A stretch of DNA of 64,000 bases, taken from Rhizobium sp. L51/94 (GTDB taxonomy: Bacteria > Pseudomonadota > Alphaproteobacteria > Rhizobiales > Rhizobiaceae). The translations under genes and the position numbers were made by a program. Under the pieces are notes generated by a model. The model was not told the origin of the DNA, did no database searches, and saw only the letters and a list, made by a program, of their open reading frames with translations. Positions 1 through 8,761 of the stretch are shown one piece after another (within the stretch, counting starts at the first letter, position 1; every line of letters begins with the position of its first letter). The stretch lies in assembly GCF_019355555.1 (NCBI RefSeq), contig NZ_CP072141.1, positions 1,110,001 to 1,174,000 of the forward strand. Direction: 5' to 3'.

Positions 1-1310
1 ACGCGGGCTTCGGTGATCGGAAACGACTCCTGCTGCGAAGCCTGCTGGTAGCGGGTGAGGAAGCTCTGGTAGAGATCGCGGTAGGTATCGCGCGTCCGCT
101 CCAGTTCGCGCAATTGCACCTGCGCATCGCTGGCCGTCGCCGAAACCGTCGTCGCCGAGGCAACGCTGTCGGCCAACGACTTCTCGCGCGCCTTGGCGAC
201 ATCGAGGTCGTTGCGATAGCTCTGGGCAATACGACCGAGCTCCTCGAACATCAGGCGCTGGTATTCCTGCATTTCACCACGCAGACGCACCGCCTGCTCG
301 TGATCAGGCCCAAGCCGGCGGGCAATGTCCGCCTGCATCTTCGAGGCGTCGAGGTACTTCTTGCGCAAGTCGTTGATCGTCGTGCTTCCCAGCACATCGG
401 AGACGACAGCATCCATGTTCTTGGACTGGATGATGGATTCGACGCGGTCATATTTTGCCTGCGCGGCTGCCGTGTCGCCTTGCGCAGTCGTCAGCGCAGT
501 ATTCAGCTGTGACAGCTGCTGGTCGCTGACAAGCTGGCCACTGGTCTCCACCAGTCCGTTGTCGGCCCGGAATTTCTGGACGGCCAGGTCGGATGCGAGC
601 GACTTCTTGCGCAGTTCCTCGATGCGGTCCTGAAGCCAGTCGCTGGCACGCCGGGTCGCGTCGTATTTCGAATTCAGCTTGTCGACGAGGTAGGCGTCGG
701 CGATGCCGTCCGCGATCTGCTGGGCGAGCTTGGGCGAGGGCGATGTGTAGCTGATCGAGAGCACGAAGGAGCGGTTGACGCGCTCGACAAGCATGTTCCG
801 CTCGATCTGGGCTGCAGCATTCTCCAGTTTGACTTCGGCTTCATCGACAGGAACTGGGGGTGTTCCAAGCCCAAGCCAGGATTTGATCTTGATCGACCCG
901 ATGAGCTTGCTGATCCAGGAGGGGCCCTTGCCGACGAAATCGGGATTGTTCAAGAGGTCGAGCTTCTGGATAACGGCAACCGCAATCGTGTCCGATCGAA
1001 GCACTTCGACCTGGGTGAGGATGTTGCCTTCTTCGTCCACGGACCCCGGTGGCACGGTCGTGTCCGTCATCTGGTTGACGATGGTGGACGTGCCATGGTC
1101 GATCAGTACGCTGGTGTTTGCCGTATACTGCGGCGTGGCCAGCAGCAGGTAGACGATACCCAGCACGATAAAGGCGCCGATGGCAGCGGCAACGACCTTC
1201 CATTGCCGCCGGGCGGCAGCAAGGATGCGGTCGAGATCGATGATCTCGGAAATCTCGTCGTGGTCGAAGCCGGCCCAGCTGTCGGTGTTGGACTTTTTGG
1301 GTGATAGCAA
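1..1310 (-). CDS. Wzz/GumC-like polysaccharide co-polymerase, partial (C-terminus outside window)
   Basis: About 436 residues are visible and the 3' end runs off the window. A membrane segment near residues 38-58 is followed by a Wzz-type periplasmic region (about 60-160) and long charged coiled-coil stretches to the edge, as in GumC/ExoP proteins that set chain length and bridge the inner membrane to the export pore. The start is a TTG at 1310: an in-frame TGA lies 12 codons upstream, no ATG or GTG falls between, and GGAG sits about 8 bases before the TTG. Whether a C-terminal BY-kinase domain exists cannot be seen. It follows the Wza-like gene on the same strand after 136 bases with two hairpins. 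Confidence 0.88.
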   Translation of the reverse strand, partial: MLSPKKSNTDSWAGFDHDEISEIIDLDRILAAARRQWKVVAAAIGAFIVLGIVYLLLATPQYTANTSVLIDHGTSTIVNQMTDTTVPPGSVDEEGNILTQVEVLRSDTIAVAVIQKLDLLNNPDFVGKGPSWISKLIGSIKIKSWLGLGTPPVPVDEAEVKLENAAAQIERNMLVERVNRSFVLSISYTSPSPKLAQQIADGIADAYLVDKLNSKYDATRRASDWLQDRIEELRKKSLASDLAVQKFRADNGLVETSGQLVSDQQLSQLNTALTTAQGDTAAAQAKYDRVESIIQSKNMDAVVSDVLGSTTINDLRKKYLDASKMQADIARRLGPDHEQAVRLRGEMQEYQRLMFEELGRIAQSYRNDLDVAKAREKSLADSVASATTVSATASDAQVQLRELERTRDTYRDLYQSFLTRYQQASQQESFPITEAR

Positions 1311-1346
1311 AGAGCGATCTCCTACTCTCGGTGGCTGAGCGTTTCA

Positions 1347-1367
1347 TCCTCCGGCCACGCCGGAGGA
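1347..1367 (-). other. Perfect 9-bp hairpin in the leader of the Wzz-like gene
   Basis: Arms TCCTCCGGC (1347-1355) and GCCGGAGGA (1359-1367) with a 3-base loop, 37 bases upstream of the TTG start. No T-run follows it on the minus strand, so a structural, processing or attenuation role is more likely than simple termination. Confidence 0.5.
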
Positions 1368-1405
1368 GCACATAAAAGAGGCAAAAGCCCTGGGTCTGGC
1401 CGGTC

Positions 1406-1436
1406 TTGCCGAGCCGCGTTTCAGGCGGCCCGGCAA
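1406..1436 (-). terminator. Intercistronic stem-loop after the Wza-like gene
   Basis: A 12-bp stem with one G:U pair (1406-1417 with 1425-1436) and a 7-base loop begins 10 bases after the stop of the Wza-like gene. There is no clean T-run, so it may be a partial terminator or an mRNA-stabilising element between the two export genes. Confidence 0.45.
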
Positions 1437-1446
1437 ATTTGTCGGT

Positions 1447-2661
1447 CTATAGTTCGCGTATCGATTTGCGCGTCGTAACGGCATCGCTCGTCGTCCCCGC
1501 CGCCGTCGATGTGACGGAGTTGGCGATGTCGAGGAACTTCAACAGTTCGACGGAGTCGGAGTTGGAGATGTAGATGACATCCTTGTCCTCCATCGCGAAC
1601 TTCTGAGCAGCAAAGAAGCCGGCTGGATCACGCAAGTTGGCACGGAAAACGACAGGCACCAGTTCGTCGCGGAAGTGCGTGGTGTCGACTCCCATTTGAC
1701 GCAGCAACGTCTTGTCGACCAGGCGGTACAGCAGCACCTGCGCCGGATTTGCCTGCGTATCGAGCGCGCCTCCGGCCTTGCCCAGACCATCCGCCAGGGT
1801 CAGGTTTTCATCGTCGAAGGTGTAGCGTCCGTTGGCGCCGGTCGCACCGAAGGCGACGTAGCTACGCGGATGGTGATCGGCAATGACGGTGTCCATTGGC
1901 GACACGAAGATGTTTTCGGACGGGTTCTTCAGCAGTGTCTCGTAAGGAACGGTGACGATCTTGCCCCGGCGCTGCAGGGTGATGTTTGTTTCCATCGCCG
2001 CAGTCGACAGGCCACCGGCCTGAGAAATGGCATCAAGCACGCGTTCACCGGCCGGGCTGAGTTCTACCTTTGCCGGTGCGTTTACGTCGCCGAGAACGGA
2101 GACCTGGCTTGAGTTGCTGGTAACCGTCGTGATCACCACCTGAGGCTCGATTGCCCGGCTGGAGAGCTTCTTGACGATATCCGCCTCGACCTGCTCCTTG
2201 CGCTTGCCGGCAGCGACGATGCGTCCGGCATAGGGAACGCTGATCGTTCCGCCACGGTCGATCGTCTGACTTGGAATGGTCACGAAATTGCCGGCGCGGC
2301 TGCCGGCATCTGCGGGAATGAACAGGCCCCCTGCCTGGGATTCAAAGATCGTCACCTGCACCACGTCGCCATAGCCAAGCGGGATGTCAGGAGCAGAGGA
2401 ACGCGAAGTGCCGAAGGTTGCCTTCAGCGATGAACTTGCTTTCCCGTCGAAGTATTTCAATGTGTTCTGGTTGAGGTCGACCAGTGCGTAGTCGATGCCG
2501 ACCTTGCGGTCTTTCGACGAAACCTTGACGAGTGCCTGGGTGTCGATCAGGCCGGCATCTGGTCCTGAGCGAGGGAGCGACGTGCAGCTGGATAGCATGA
2601 CCATCAGCGCAACAACGGAGCCTCGACGTATACGGATAGTGGTCTTCATGCCCAATCCCAT
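1447..2661 (-). CDS. Wza-like outer-membrane polysaccharide export lipoprotein
   Basis: About 404 residues. The N-terminus has basic residues, a hydrophobic stretch and a lipobox LSSC, with the lipid-bearing Cys at residue 26. The body holds the polysaccharide biosynthesis/export (Poly_export) domain, marked by LGYGDVVQVTIFE, then SLBB-like repeats such as VSVLGDVNAPAKVEL. Such proteins form the outer-membrane pore for Wzy-type polysaccharides, paired with a Wzz/GumC protein, which is the next gene here. Three ATGs (2667, 2661, 2649) compete; 2661 is chosen because a G-rich Shine-Dalgarno lies about 6 bases upstream. Reading could extend to 2889 but would bury the signal peptide. Confidence 0.87.
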   Translation of the reverse strand: MGLGMKTTIRIRRGSVVALMVMLSSCTSLPRSGPDAGLIDTQALVKVSSKDRKVGIDYALVDLNQNTLKYFDGKASSSLKATFGTSRSSAPDIPLGYGDVVQVTIFESQAGGLFIPADAGSRAGNFVTIPSQTIDRGGTISVPYAGRIVAAGKRKEQVEADIVKKLSSRAIEPQVVITTVTSNSSQVSVLGDVNAPAKVELSPAGERVLDAISQAGGLSTAAMETNITLQRRGKIVTVPYETLLKNPSENIFVSPMDTVIADHHPRSYVAFGATGANGRYTFDDENLTLADGLGKAGGALDTQANPAQVLLYRLVDKTLLRQMGVDTTHFRDELVPVVFRANLRDPAGFFAAQKFAMEDKDVIYISNSDSVELLKFLDIANSVTSTAAGTTSDAVTTRKSIREL

Positions 2662-2965
2662 CTTCATCCCCCCGTAAGCAGCCCCCTGGGCAGATCGATA
2701 GCAGGCTTTATTTATAAATTCGATGAGCAACCGGCCGCGCCACTTCAGCTTTTTGCCAGTGGCACCATGGAAGACGATCGGCGGAGTGGGATTTGGCGTG
2801 GAGAATGACAATCCTGCTTGCGACTGGATCGTGGAAGACGTCCAGTCCTTCATCGCAGGTACGCTGTCGGTTACAAACAAAGCATTCATAGATCGCGGTA
2901 CTCTTTATTCGCCTGCATCAGGCTCGGGATAACGAAAACACATGGCAGCTCGATGTCAGTTGGCA
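2662..2965. promoter_or_regulatory. 304-bp gap upstream of the Wza-like gene
   Basis: No convincing gene. An AT-rich patch near 2707-2726 could hold a -10 element for the minus-strand export genes. An inverted repeat (GACTGGA at 2822-2828, TCCAGTC at 2841-2847, 12-base spacer) is a possible operator or leader hairpin. I could not identify a matching -35/-10 pair. Confidence 0.3.
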
Positions 2966-4135
2966 TCAGACGAACCTCCTCAGGATAGTCTTGCGGAACG
3001 GGATCTCGATAAATCGGCAGGTGAGCCAGCCCAGGATCACGGCAGCGACGATCGCCGCCAGGAAGCATAGCCAGCTTGCAACGGGCATTGTCGGATCGAT
3101 GCCCAGGACTAGCGGTGCCAGTTTCATCCACAAGCTGATCCCCACGATGCTGACCAGGGCGTGCGTCATATACAAGCTGTAGGAAATCTTGCCCAGAAAC
3201 AGGGCAGGTCGGTTTGTGAACACAAGCGCGGACCCCGGAGATTGCAGGACGGCGAGGACGAGAACCGGCGCCAGCAGCACTGAAAACGAGGCGATGGACG
3301 GAACGCTCAAGATAACGAGAAGCGCGGCGATGACTGCCCAGACGGTCCATCGGGCGGACAAAAAGTGACTATAGGAGAGATTGAGGCGAAACAGCGCCAT
3401 CCCGGCAACAAATAGCGGCAGCACGCGCAGCAGGACCACGGGCGAGTTGGTCGGATACTGATCGGTGTGCATGTCGATGTTGTAGAGCGCGAACGCGCCG
3501 AGGCAGCAGAGCGTCAAGATCACCACGGAAAAACGCGCGCTCCACCGGCTGGCAAGAACCGCCACGAACGGAAAGATCACATAGGCATGCCATTCGGCAC
3601 TGATCGACCAGGACGGAAAATTCCATGTCCGATGATCGATCCAGGGACCATGCAGCATGAAAAATGCCGCGAGCGCGGAATTCCATGAGTAGCGCCCATC
3701 GATCGAGGTGAAATCCGGTTTGGCGTGAATGAACGGCAGCAGCGCCAGTACCAGGATGCCCATGGCAAACAGGTGCACGGGATAGAGGCGCGCGATGCGG
3801 GCCGCAAAGAAGTCGCGAAAGTCCGCCCAGCGCACTTTATCTGAGAATGCCGTTCCATAGACGTACATCATCACAAAGCCGCTCATGATGAAGAACACGT
3901 CTACCGAAAACCAGGCCTGCGACAGGATCGGCAGATAAGCCGTCAGGGTGCTCGCGACCTGCGCGAACGGATCCTGCAGGTGATACACCACGACGAAAAG
4001 TGCGAGGATGCCGCGAAGGCCATCCAGTTGCTCCAGTCGTGCACGGCGCTGCTTCGGCGCGTTTCCACCGCGAACGTCGGTCGCTGGCGCCGCGTCTGCA
4101 TTGGCTACGGCTATCGCTGCTGCTTGCGAGGTCAT
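2966..4135 (-). CDS. Integral membrane acyltransferase (Acyl_transf_3)
   Basis: 389 residues, about ten hydrophobic segments. The N-terminal core LDGLRGILALFVVVYH and the following FSVDVFFIMSGFVM motif are signatures of the OafA/ExoZ/NodX acyltransferase-3 family, which acetylates or otherwise acylates sugars at the inner membrane. AGGAGG lies 9 bases upstream of the ATG. It sits between the flippase and the Wza-like gene, so the target is probably the lipid-linked repeat unit. The first 30 residues are Ala-rich and not conserved-looking. Acyl donor and position on the sugar cannot be read from sequence. Confidence 0.88.
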   Translation of the reverse strand: MTSQAAAIAVANADAAPATDVRGGNAPKQRRARLEQLDGLRGILALFVVVYHLQDPFAQVASTLTAYLPILSQAWFSVDVFFIMSGFVMMYVYGTAFSDKVRWADFRDFFAARIARLYPVHLFAMGILVLALLPFIHAKPDFTSIDGRYSWNSALAAFFMLHGPWIDHRTWNFPSWSISAEWHAYVIFPFVAVLASRWSARFSVVILTLCCLGAFALYNIDMHTDQYPTNSPVVLLRVLPLFVAGMALFRLNLSYSHFLSARWTVWAVIAALLVILSVPSIASFSVLLAPVLVLAVLQSPGSALVFTNRPALFLGKISYSLYMTHALVSIVGISLWMKLAPLVLGIDPTMPVASWLCFLAAIVAAVILGWLTCRFIEIPFRKTILRRFV

Positions 4136-4208
4136 GCAGAAAATCCTCCTGTCAGAGGATTAGTAAAGCAAGCGGCGTGCCGTGTGCGGATACGGGAGAC
4201 TTTATCGC

Positions 4209-5507
4209 TCAAGCGGCGTTCTCCTCGGCTGTCGCGGCGAACTCGGGCGTCGCCTTGTCCTCGACCAGGAAGGCTGCCAGCCACATCGCTCCCGCAAGGC
4301 AGGCGTGACTTGCAAGGAACGCCATCACCAGGCCGGGAACGCCGGCAATGTTCACCCCGAGTGCCATTAACAGTCCGAAACCGAAAGTGGCGCAGAGCGA
4401 GATGAAGGCGCGAATGCCCTGCTTTCCCGCACCGGTGAGCGCGTCGGCCGGCGGATATTGCAAGGCGATCAGCGGCAGGGCCAGCCCGAGCATCGCAGAG
4501 ATATTCGCCATGCTGGCAAAGTCCTTGCCGAGCGCAAAGGGCGCAAGGTAGCCGGCGGCAGCGACTGCGATGCTGGAGGCAATGCCCACTCCGAAGAGCA
4601 TGGGCGTAATCTTCAGCGCATAGCTGCGGCTCGCAGCAAGTCCGCTTTTGCCGTGAACGAAGAAATTGGGATAGGTGATGCGGGTGACCACCTGGAGGGG
4701 GAACAGCCCGAGCGCCAGCACGCGCGAGGCGGCGCCGTAGATCCCGACGCTGGCCGCATCGGCGAAACGGCCGAGAATGATGCGGTCGAAGTTTCCCTGC
4801 GATGCACGGGCCGCCTGGTTGACGCAGAATGCGCCGCCGGCCTTCCACTCCTGTCGCTTCAGCATGAAATCCGGGCGCCCGTAGAGCTTCACCACGAGCG
4901 CGATGTAGACAAGCGAAGTCACTGCGCATTGTGCAAACGCGACTTCTATCCAGCCGCCTAGATCGGTCAGCCCCAGAAGGCCGAAATAAACGAGTGCAAG
5001 CAGCATCCGCACGGAGGCTGTGGTCAGCCGTATCCAGCCCGCCCTTACGGTATGGCGATGCGCAACCATGATCAGCTCGACGGACGCGGCAATTCTGTTG
5101 AGCGCCACTTCGCCGACAATGATTGCCAGCACATGCCAAATCTCGATCTGCGTCTGCATGAAGCTGACAGCAACGACCACACCGGCGGCAACGACGACTG
5201 GGAACGTGGCTGCAGCAAGAAGCAGGAGGTTGCCGAAATAGGACGAGAATTTCTGAGGTTCGCGCGACACCGCCCGAACCAGCAGGTCGGCGCCGCCGAA
5301 GCCGACGAGTTCGACGCTGACGACCGTGACGGCAAGGATCGCCGTGTAGGAGCCGAAAGCCTCGACGCCCAGACCGCGTGCCGTCACCGCAAAGGCCACT
5401 AGCTGCACGGCAAGTGCCGACACCGTCGGCATCAGGGCGCCAACGAAGGTCATCAGTTTGAAGCGGCTCTCGAGATGACGGACAAACGTCATCAGTCGTT
5501 TCAGCAT
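4209..5507 (-). CDS. Wzx-like oligosaccharide flippase
   Basis: 432 residues with 12 or so hydrophobic segments typical of the MATE/MOP exporter superfamily (polysaccharide biosynthesis protein family). Such proteins flip undecaprenyl-linked repeat units to the periplasm for the Wzy polymerase, here presumably the product of 15641-16972. The N-terminal LMPTVSALAVQLVAFAV helix followed by an RGLGVEAFGSY loop is characteristic. GGAG lies 9 bases before the ATG. The gene is 61 bases downstream of the GT2 gene at 5569-6579 and 73 bases upstream of the acyltransferase, consistent with one transcript. Confidence 0.85.
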   Translation of the reverse strand: MLKRLMTFVRHLESRFKLMTFVGALMPTVSALAVQLVAFAVTARGLGVEAFGSYTAILAVTVVSVELVGFGGADLLVRAVSREPQKFSSYFGNLLLLAAATFPVVVAAGVVVAVSFMQTQIEIWHVLAIIVGEVALNRIAASVELIMVAHRHTVRAGWIRLTTASVRMLLALVYFGLLGLTDLGGWIEVAFAQCAVTSLVYIALVVKLYGRPDFMLKRQEWKAGGAFCVNQAARASQGNFDRIILGRFADAASVGIYGAASRVLALGLFPLQVVTRITYPNFFVHGKSGLAASRSYALKITPMLFGVGIASSIAVAAAGYLAPFALGKDFASMANISAMLGLALPLIALQYPPADALTGAGKQGIRAFISLCATFGFGLLMALGVNIAGVPGLVMAFLASHACLAGAMWLAAFLVEDKATPEFAATAEENAA

Positions 5508-5568
5508 GCCTTCCCGGCTCCTTGCTTGGTCCTAAAACAGGCGGGCGTGTCAGCCCGTCCTCGCTGCA

Positions 5569-6579
5569 TCAGCGGCAAACCCTGCCGCTGTCTTCCGGTT
5601 TCTGGGTGTCAGACGACTTGGCTTCGTCGGGCTTCGGCCTAGCATATTCTACAAAGACATCACCGAAATGTGCATTGTAGCGACCGCGAACCTTGTCGTA
5701 TTCCAGCATCCAGCCCAGCATTCGAGATTCAGGCTCGCGCTGCAGGAGAGGATAGAGAACCAGCCGCGCTGTCAGCCCGAGTGTCTTCGCCAGGCTTTTG
5801 CGCCCGCCGCCACCGAGGCTCTCCCAGCGGACGGCATGGTTGCCGACGCGAAAACGTCGCTGCCGCATCCAGGCGATGGAAGCGCGAGATTGCGGCACTT
5901 CCTCATAGACGAAGGCTTCTTCCGACCATGCCATCTTCATGCCGGCAAAGAACAGGCCACGGAAGAACACCGTGTCGCCGCCGCCCGAAAGTCCGAATTC
6001 CTCATCGAAAAGCGGCCTCGGGATGGCCGCTACAGCTTGCAGGTCGATCAGGAAGTTGCAGGTGCAGAACACGAACGGCTTGCCGTTCAGGAACTGCTTA
6101 TCCACTGACCAGTAGCGGGAATATTTGCGCAGATGGGCTGCGTTGTCCGGGAATACCGGGCGCACCGGACCGCCGACCACGGCAGCGCCCTCGGACGCTT
6201 GTGCCTTCAGCATTTCGCTGAGCCACTCCGGCGACGGCCATTCGTCGTCGTCGATCATCGCGACGAACCGCAGGTTCAGCTTTTCGGCTTCGTCGAAAAC
6301 GGCATTGCGAGCTGCCGAAATGCCTGGATGTGTCTCGATCCTGTAGTGGACCTTCAGTCCCGATTGCGCGGAAAATGCGGCAACGCTCGCAGCAACAGCG
6401 GGATCCTGCCCGTCATTGTCGGCGATGATGATCTGCGGCGGCGACGACAGTGCCTTGGCGCTGATGGCAATGTGATCGAGAAGCCTCATCAGCGATGGCA
6501 GGCGCTTATAGGTGCACAGGCCAACCGCCAGACCCTCGCGGGGCCCCTTCGTACTCACATGTGTGTCAGGTGTCGTCAC
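5569..6579 (-). CDS. GT2 glycosyltransferase, ExoM-like
   Basis: 336 residues. The N-terminus GLCTYKRLPSLMRLLDH, the ADNDGQD stretch and the metal-binding IDDDEW motif mark a GT-A fold family 2 transferase; EVPQSRASIAWMRQRRFR near residue 235 resembles the acceptor region of succinoglycan ExoM-type enzymes. It should add one sugar to the lipid-linked repeat unit on the cytoplasmic face. The start is GTG at 6579, with AAGGAGAG about 7 bases upstream. It lies 15 bases after the next GT2 gene on the same strand, and the two proteins are similar to each other. Donor sugar unknown. Confidence 0.85.
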   Translation of the reverse strand: MTTPDTHVSTKGPREGLAVGLCTYKRLPSLMRLLDHIAISAKALSSPPQIIIADNDGQDPAVAASVAAFSAQSGLKVHYRIETHPGISAARNAVFDEAEKLNLRFVAMIDDDEWPSPEWLSEMLKAQASEGAAVVGGPVRPVFPDNAAHLRKYSRYWSVDKQFLNGKPFVFCTCNFLIDLQAVAAIPRPLFDEEFGLSGGGDTVFFRGLFFAGMKMAWSEEAFVYEEVPQSRASIAWMRQRRFRVGNHAVRWESLGGGGRKSLAKTLGLTARLVLYPLLQREPESRMLGWMLEYDKVRGRYNAHFGDVFVEYARPKPDEAKSSDTQKPEDSGRVCR

Positions 6580-6594
6580 GGTCTCTCCTTGACG

Positions 6595-7494
6595 TTAAGT
6601 GTATCGCGCGGTGCTTCCGCCGAGCAGGCCGACGGCCCGTCCCGCATAATGCGCCGTTGAAAGCATTCCCTGTGCGACCGCGTTCCGGTCACGGCGAAAT
6701 CCGGCGCCGATCGTTCGCAGCAACGAAGAAGCAAAGCCCTTGAACGCTGTGGTGTATGTCTTGCGCGGCCCGTCGTAGAACCGATCGATCTGCGACATGT
6801 AGATCCCGGTCGTATAATATCGCGAGAGCACGCTGCCATGCGACAGCCTGTTTTCAGGTGTCGGCTCGAAGACGACCGCCTCGTCGCACCAGGCGATCCG
6901 GCCGCCGCTCTGCCTTACCCTGCGGAACAAATCGTAGTCCTCGCCCCCGGACGCACTGTATTCGTTGCGAAACAGAGGTGCCGGTGCAAGCGTCAGTAAT
7001 TTTCGCGAGATCAGCAGGTTTTGTGTTGTGTTCAGTGAATCCACCAGGCCGGTCTTCCAGCGCCGACGCCGGGCAAAAATGCTGTTGCGGGCGAGAATGT
7101 TTGCGCCCTCGGGCAGCACTCCCTCGACCGGCCCGCCGGTGAGATGGGCATCAAAGGTTTCGCCGCACGCGACGATACGAGCCAGCCAGCCTTCGGACAC
7201 GTAGCCGTCATCGTCGAGCATCGCCAGCCAGCGCCAATCCGGCACAAGATCGGTCACCGCGCTCACCAGCCCGTTGCGCACCGGAGCCAGCCCACGCTCC
7301 GGAATTGGGACATAAAAACAACGCGGAAAATCCGCCGCAAAGGCAGTGACAACTGCCTTCGTATCGTCGGAACATCCGTTGTCCGCTACAACCAGCCATA
7401 CGCTCTGGCTAATTTCGTTAACCAAACTCGACAGAAGTTTTTGCAGCAGTTCCGGCCGCTTAAAAGTGGGAATGCCGATCACAATATCAGCCAT
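6595..7494 (-). CDS. GT2 glycosyltransferase, ExoM-like, first gene of the minus arm
   Basis: 299 residues. IGIPTFKRPELLQKLLSSL, VADNGCSDD and LDDDGYVSEGWL mark a GT-A family 2 enzyme; SASGGEDYDLFRR and PENRLSHGSVLSRYYT near residues 187-235 match the ExoM-like layout of its neighbour at 5569-6579, suggesting an old duplication. It starts with ATG at 7494 and is the first gene of the minus-strand arm, so its promoter should lie in the 250-base divergent region. Likely role: transfer of one sugar to the growing polysaccharide repeat unit. Confidence 0.84.
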   Translation of the reverse strand: MADIVIGIPTFKRPELLQKLLSSLVNEISQSVWLVVADNGCSDDTKAVVTAFAADFPRCFYVPIPERGLAPVRNGLVSAVTDLVPDWRWLAMLDDDGYVSEGWLARIVACGETFDAHLTGGPVEGVLPEGANILARNSIFARRRRWKTGLVDSLNTTQNLLISRKLLTLAPAPLFRNEYSASGGEDYDLFRRVRQSGGRIAWCDEAVVFEPTPENRLSHGSVLSRYYTTGIYMSQIDRFYDGPRKTYTTAFKGFASSLLRTIGAGFRRDRNAVAQGMLSTAHYAGRAVGLLGGSTARYT

Positions 7495-7744
7495 CTAGTG
7501 CAATCTCGTTTGTCAAGGTTGTCGTCCTAGCCTGGGTCCAGTCTATAGTGCAATGCAGCATTAGGCTATGGCAAATCGGTAAATTTTCCTCTACAGTCCG
7601 CTTCTAAGTGCGGGTCTTTGGCCGGTTATTCAATGAATATGCTATTATTATCAATAGCATATCTCTCGGTGCAGGCCTGTCGAAGATGTCGATGCGTAAG
7701 CCCTCGGAACACCACCTGAGAAACCAAGCGGGATGGGAATTTAG
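7495..7744. promoter_or_regulatory. Divergent promoter region of the exopolysaccharide locus
   Basis: A 250-base AT-rich gap between two divergent glycosyltransferase genes, clearly lower in GC than its surroundings. It must carry promoters for both arms. A GGGATGGGA Shine-Dalgarno (7730-7738) precedes the plus-strand ATG. I cannot place -35/-10 pairs with confidence. A 26-base palindrome inside it is listed separately. Confidence 0.6.
7637..7662. promoter_or_regulatory. Perfect 10-bp inverted repeat, candidate operator
   Basis: Arms ATATGCTATT (7637-7646) and AATAGCATAT (7653-7662) separated by ATTATC. It lies in the middle of the divergent exopolysaccharide promoter region, 142 bases from the minus start and 83 from the plus start, where one bound regulator could serve both arms. 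The regulator is unknown. Confidence 0.5.
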
Positions 7745-8761
7745 ATGGTTCGAAGTGTTTTGGTTGCTATTCCGACGCTGAACGAAGCTGCTCATATAGA
7801 GGCTGTCCTGGATCAGCTTTACGTCGATCTTCCCGACTGCAATATACAATTTGTAATTGCAGATGGCGGAAGCACGGATGGCACGGTGGAGGTCGTTCGA
7901 CGCCTCGAAAAGCAGCGTGATCATCTTTCGCTCGTTCACAATCCGCAGCGTCTCCAGAGCGCCGGCGTGAACCTCGTCGTGCGCCAGTTTGGACAGGATA
8001 AGGACGTGTTGGTTCGTTGCGATGCACATGCGTCTTACCCGAGGGGCTTTCTCCGCTCACTGGTCAATAGCCTGCAAGGGGTCGAAGCAGACTCCGTCGT
8101 CGTGCCGATGGATTCAGTCGGAAACGGCTGCCTGCAGCGCGCCGTTGCCTGGGTTTCGGACTCGCCGATAGGCTCAGGTGGATCTGCGCACCGGGGCGGT
8201 CGCCAGAGCCGTTTCGTCGATCACGGCCATCATGCCGCTATGCTGATGGAAAGTTTTCGCCGCGCAGGCGGATATGAAGAGACGTTCACCCACAACGAGG
8301 ACGCGGAATTCGATTGCAGGCTGCGCGCGCTCGGCGGCAAGATCTATCTCGATACCGATATCCGCATCGAGTACCAGCCGCGAGCAACATTCGCCAAACT
8401 TGCCAGGCAGTATTTCAATTACGGCAAGGGTCGCTCCCGCACTGTTCGCCGTCACCCGACATCGTTCAAGATCCGCCAGTTCGCCGTTCCGGCTTTCATG
8501 AGTGCCTGCGCTGCGGCAATCGTTCTGAGCCCGCTGTTTCCACTGCTGCTGATGGTGCCGGCCTTCTATGTCTTCGTACTGGCGGTGACCTCGGTTGCCA
8601 TCGCCTTCAACAAGCGATCTGCCTGCGGCCTGCTGGCCGGGCCCGCCGCTTTTACAATGCATGCCTCATGGGCACTTGGCTTCATCACCGGGATCCTGAC
8701 GCTGCGGGAAACCCAGTGGCAGCCGGACAAGGCCTATCGTGGGCTGGGAGAAGCTGTTTGA
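7745..8761 (+). CDS. GT2 glycosyltransferase, ExoA-like
   Basis: 338 residues. VAIPTLNEAAHIEAVLDQL at the N-terminus, ADGGSTDGT near 39-47, and HNEDAEFDCRLRALGGKI near 180 (EDAEF) are GT2 features. The region with GSGGSAHRGG, FVDHGHHAA and the C-terminal hydrophobic segments (about 250-310) resemble succinoglycan ExoA, a membrane-associated glucosyltransferase that adds an early glucose. It is the first gene of the plus arm and overlaps the next gene by four bases (TTGA), so translation of the two is probably coupled. Confidence 0.87.
   Translation: MVRSVLVAIPTLNEAAHIEAVLDQLYVDLPDCNIQFVIADGGSTDGTVEVVRRLEKQRDHLSLVHNPQRLQSAGVNLVVRQFGQDKDVLVRCDAHASYPRGFLRSLVNSLQGVEADSVVVPMDSVGNGCLQRAVAWVSDSPIGSGGSAHRGGRQSRFVDHGHHAAMLMESFRRAGGYEETFTHNEDAEFDCRLRALGGKIYLDTDIRIEYQPRATFAKLARQYFNYGKGRSRTVRRHPTSFKIRQFAVPAFMSACAAAIVLSPLFPLLLMVPAFYVFVLAVTSVAIAFNKRSACGLLAGPAAFTMHASWALGFITGILTLRETQWQPDKAYRGLGEAV

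Noticed and set aside
1-1310. Calling the first gene an ExoP-type tyrosine kinase fusion
   Set aside because: Only the Wzz/coiled-coil part is in the window; no kinase motif can be checked.
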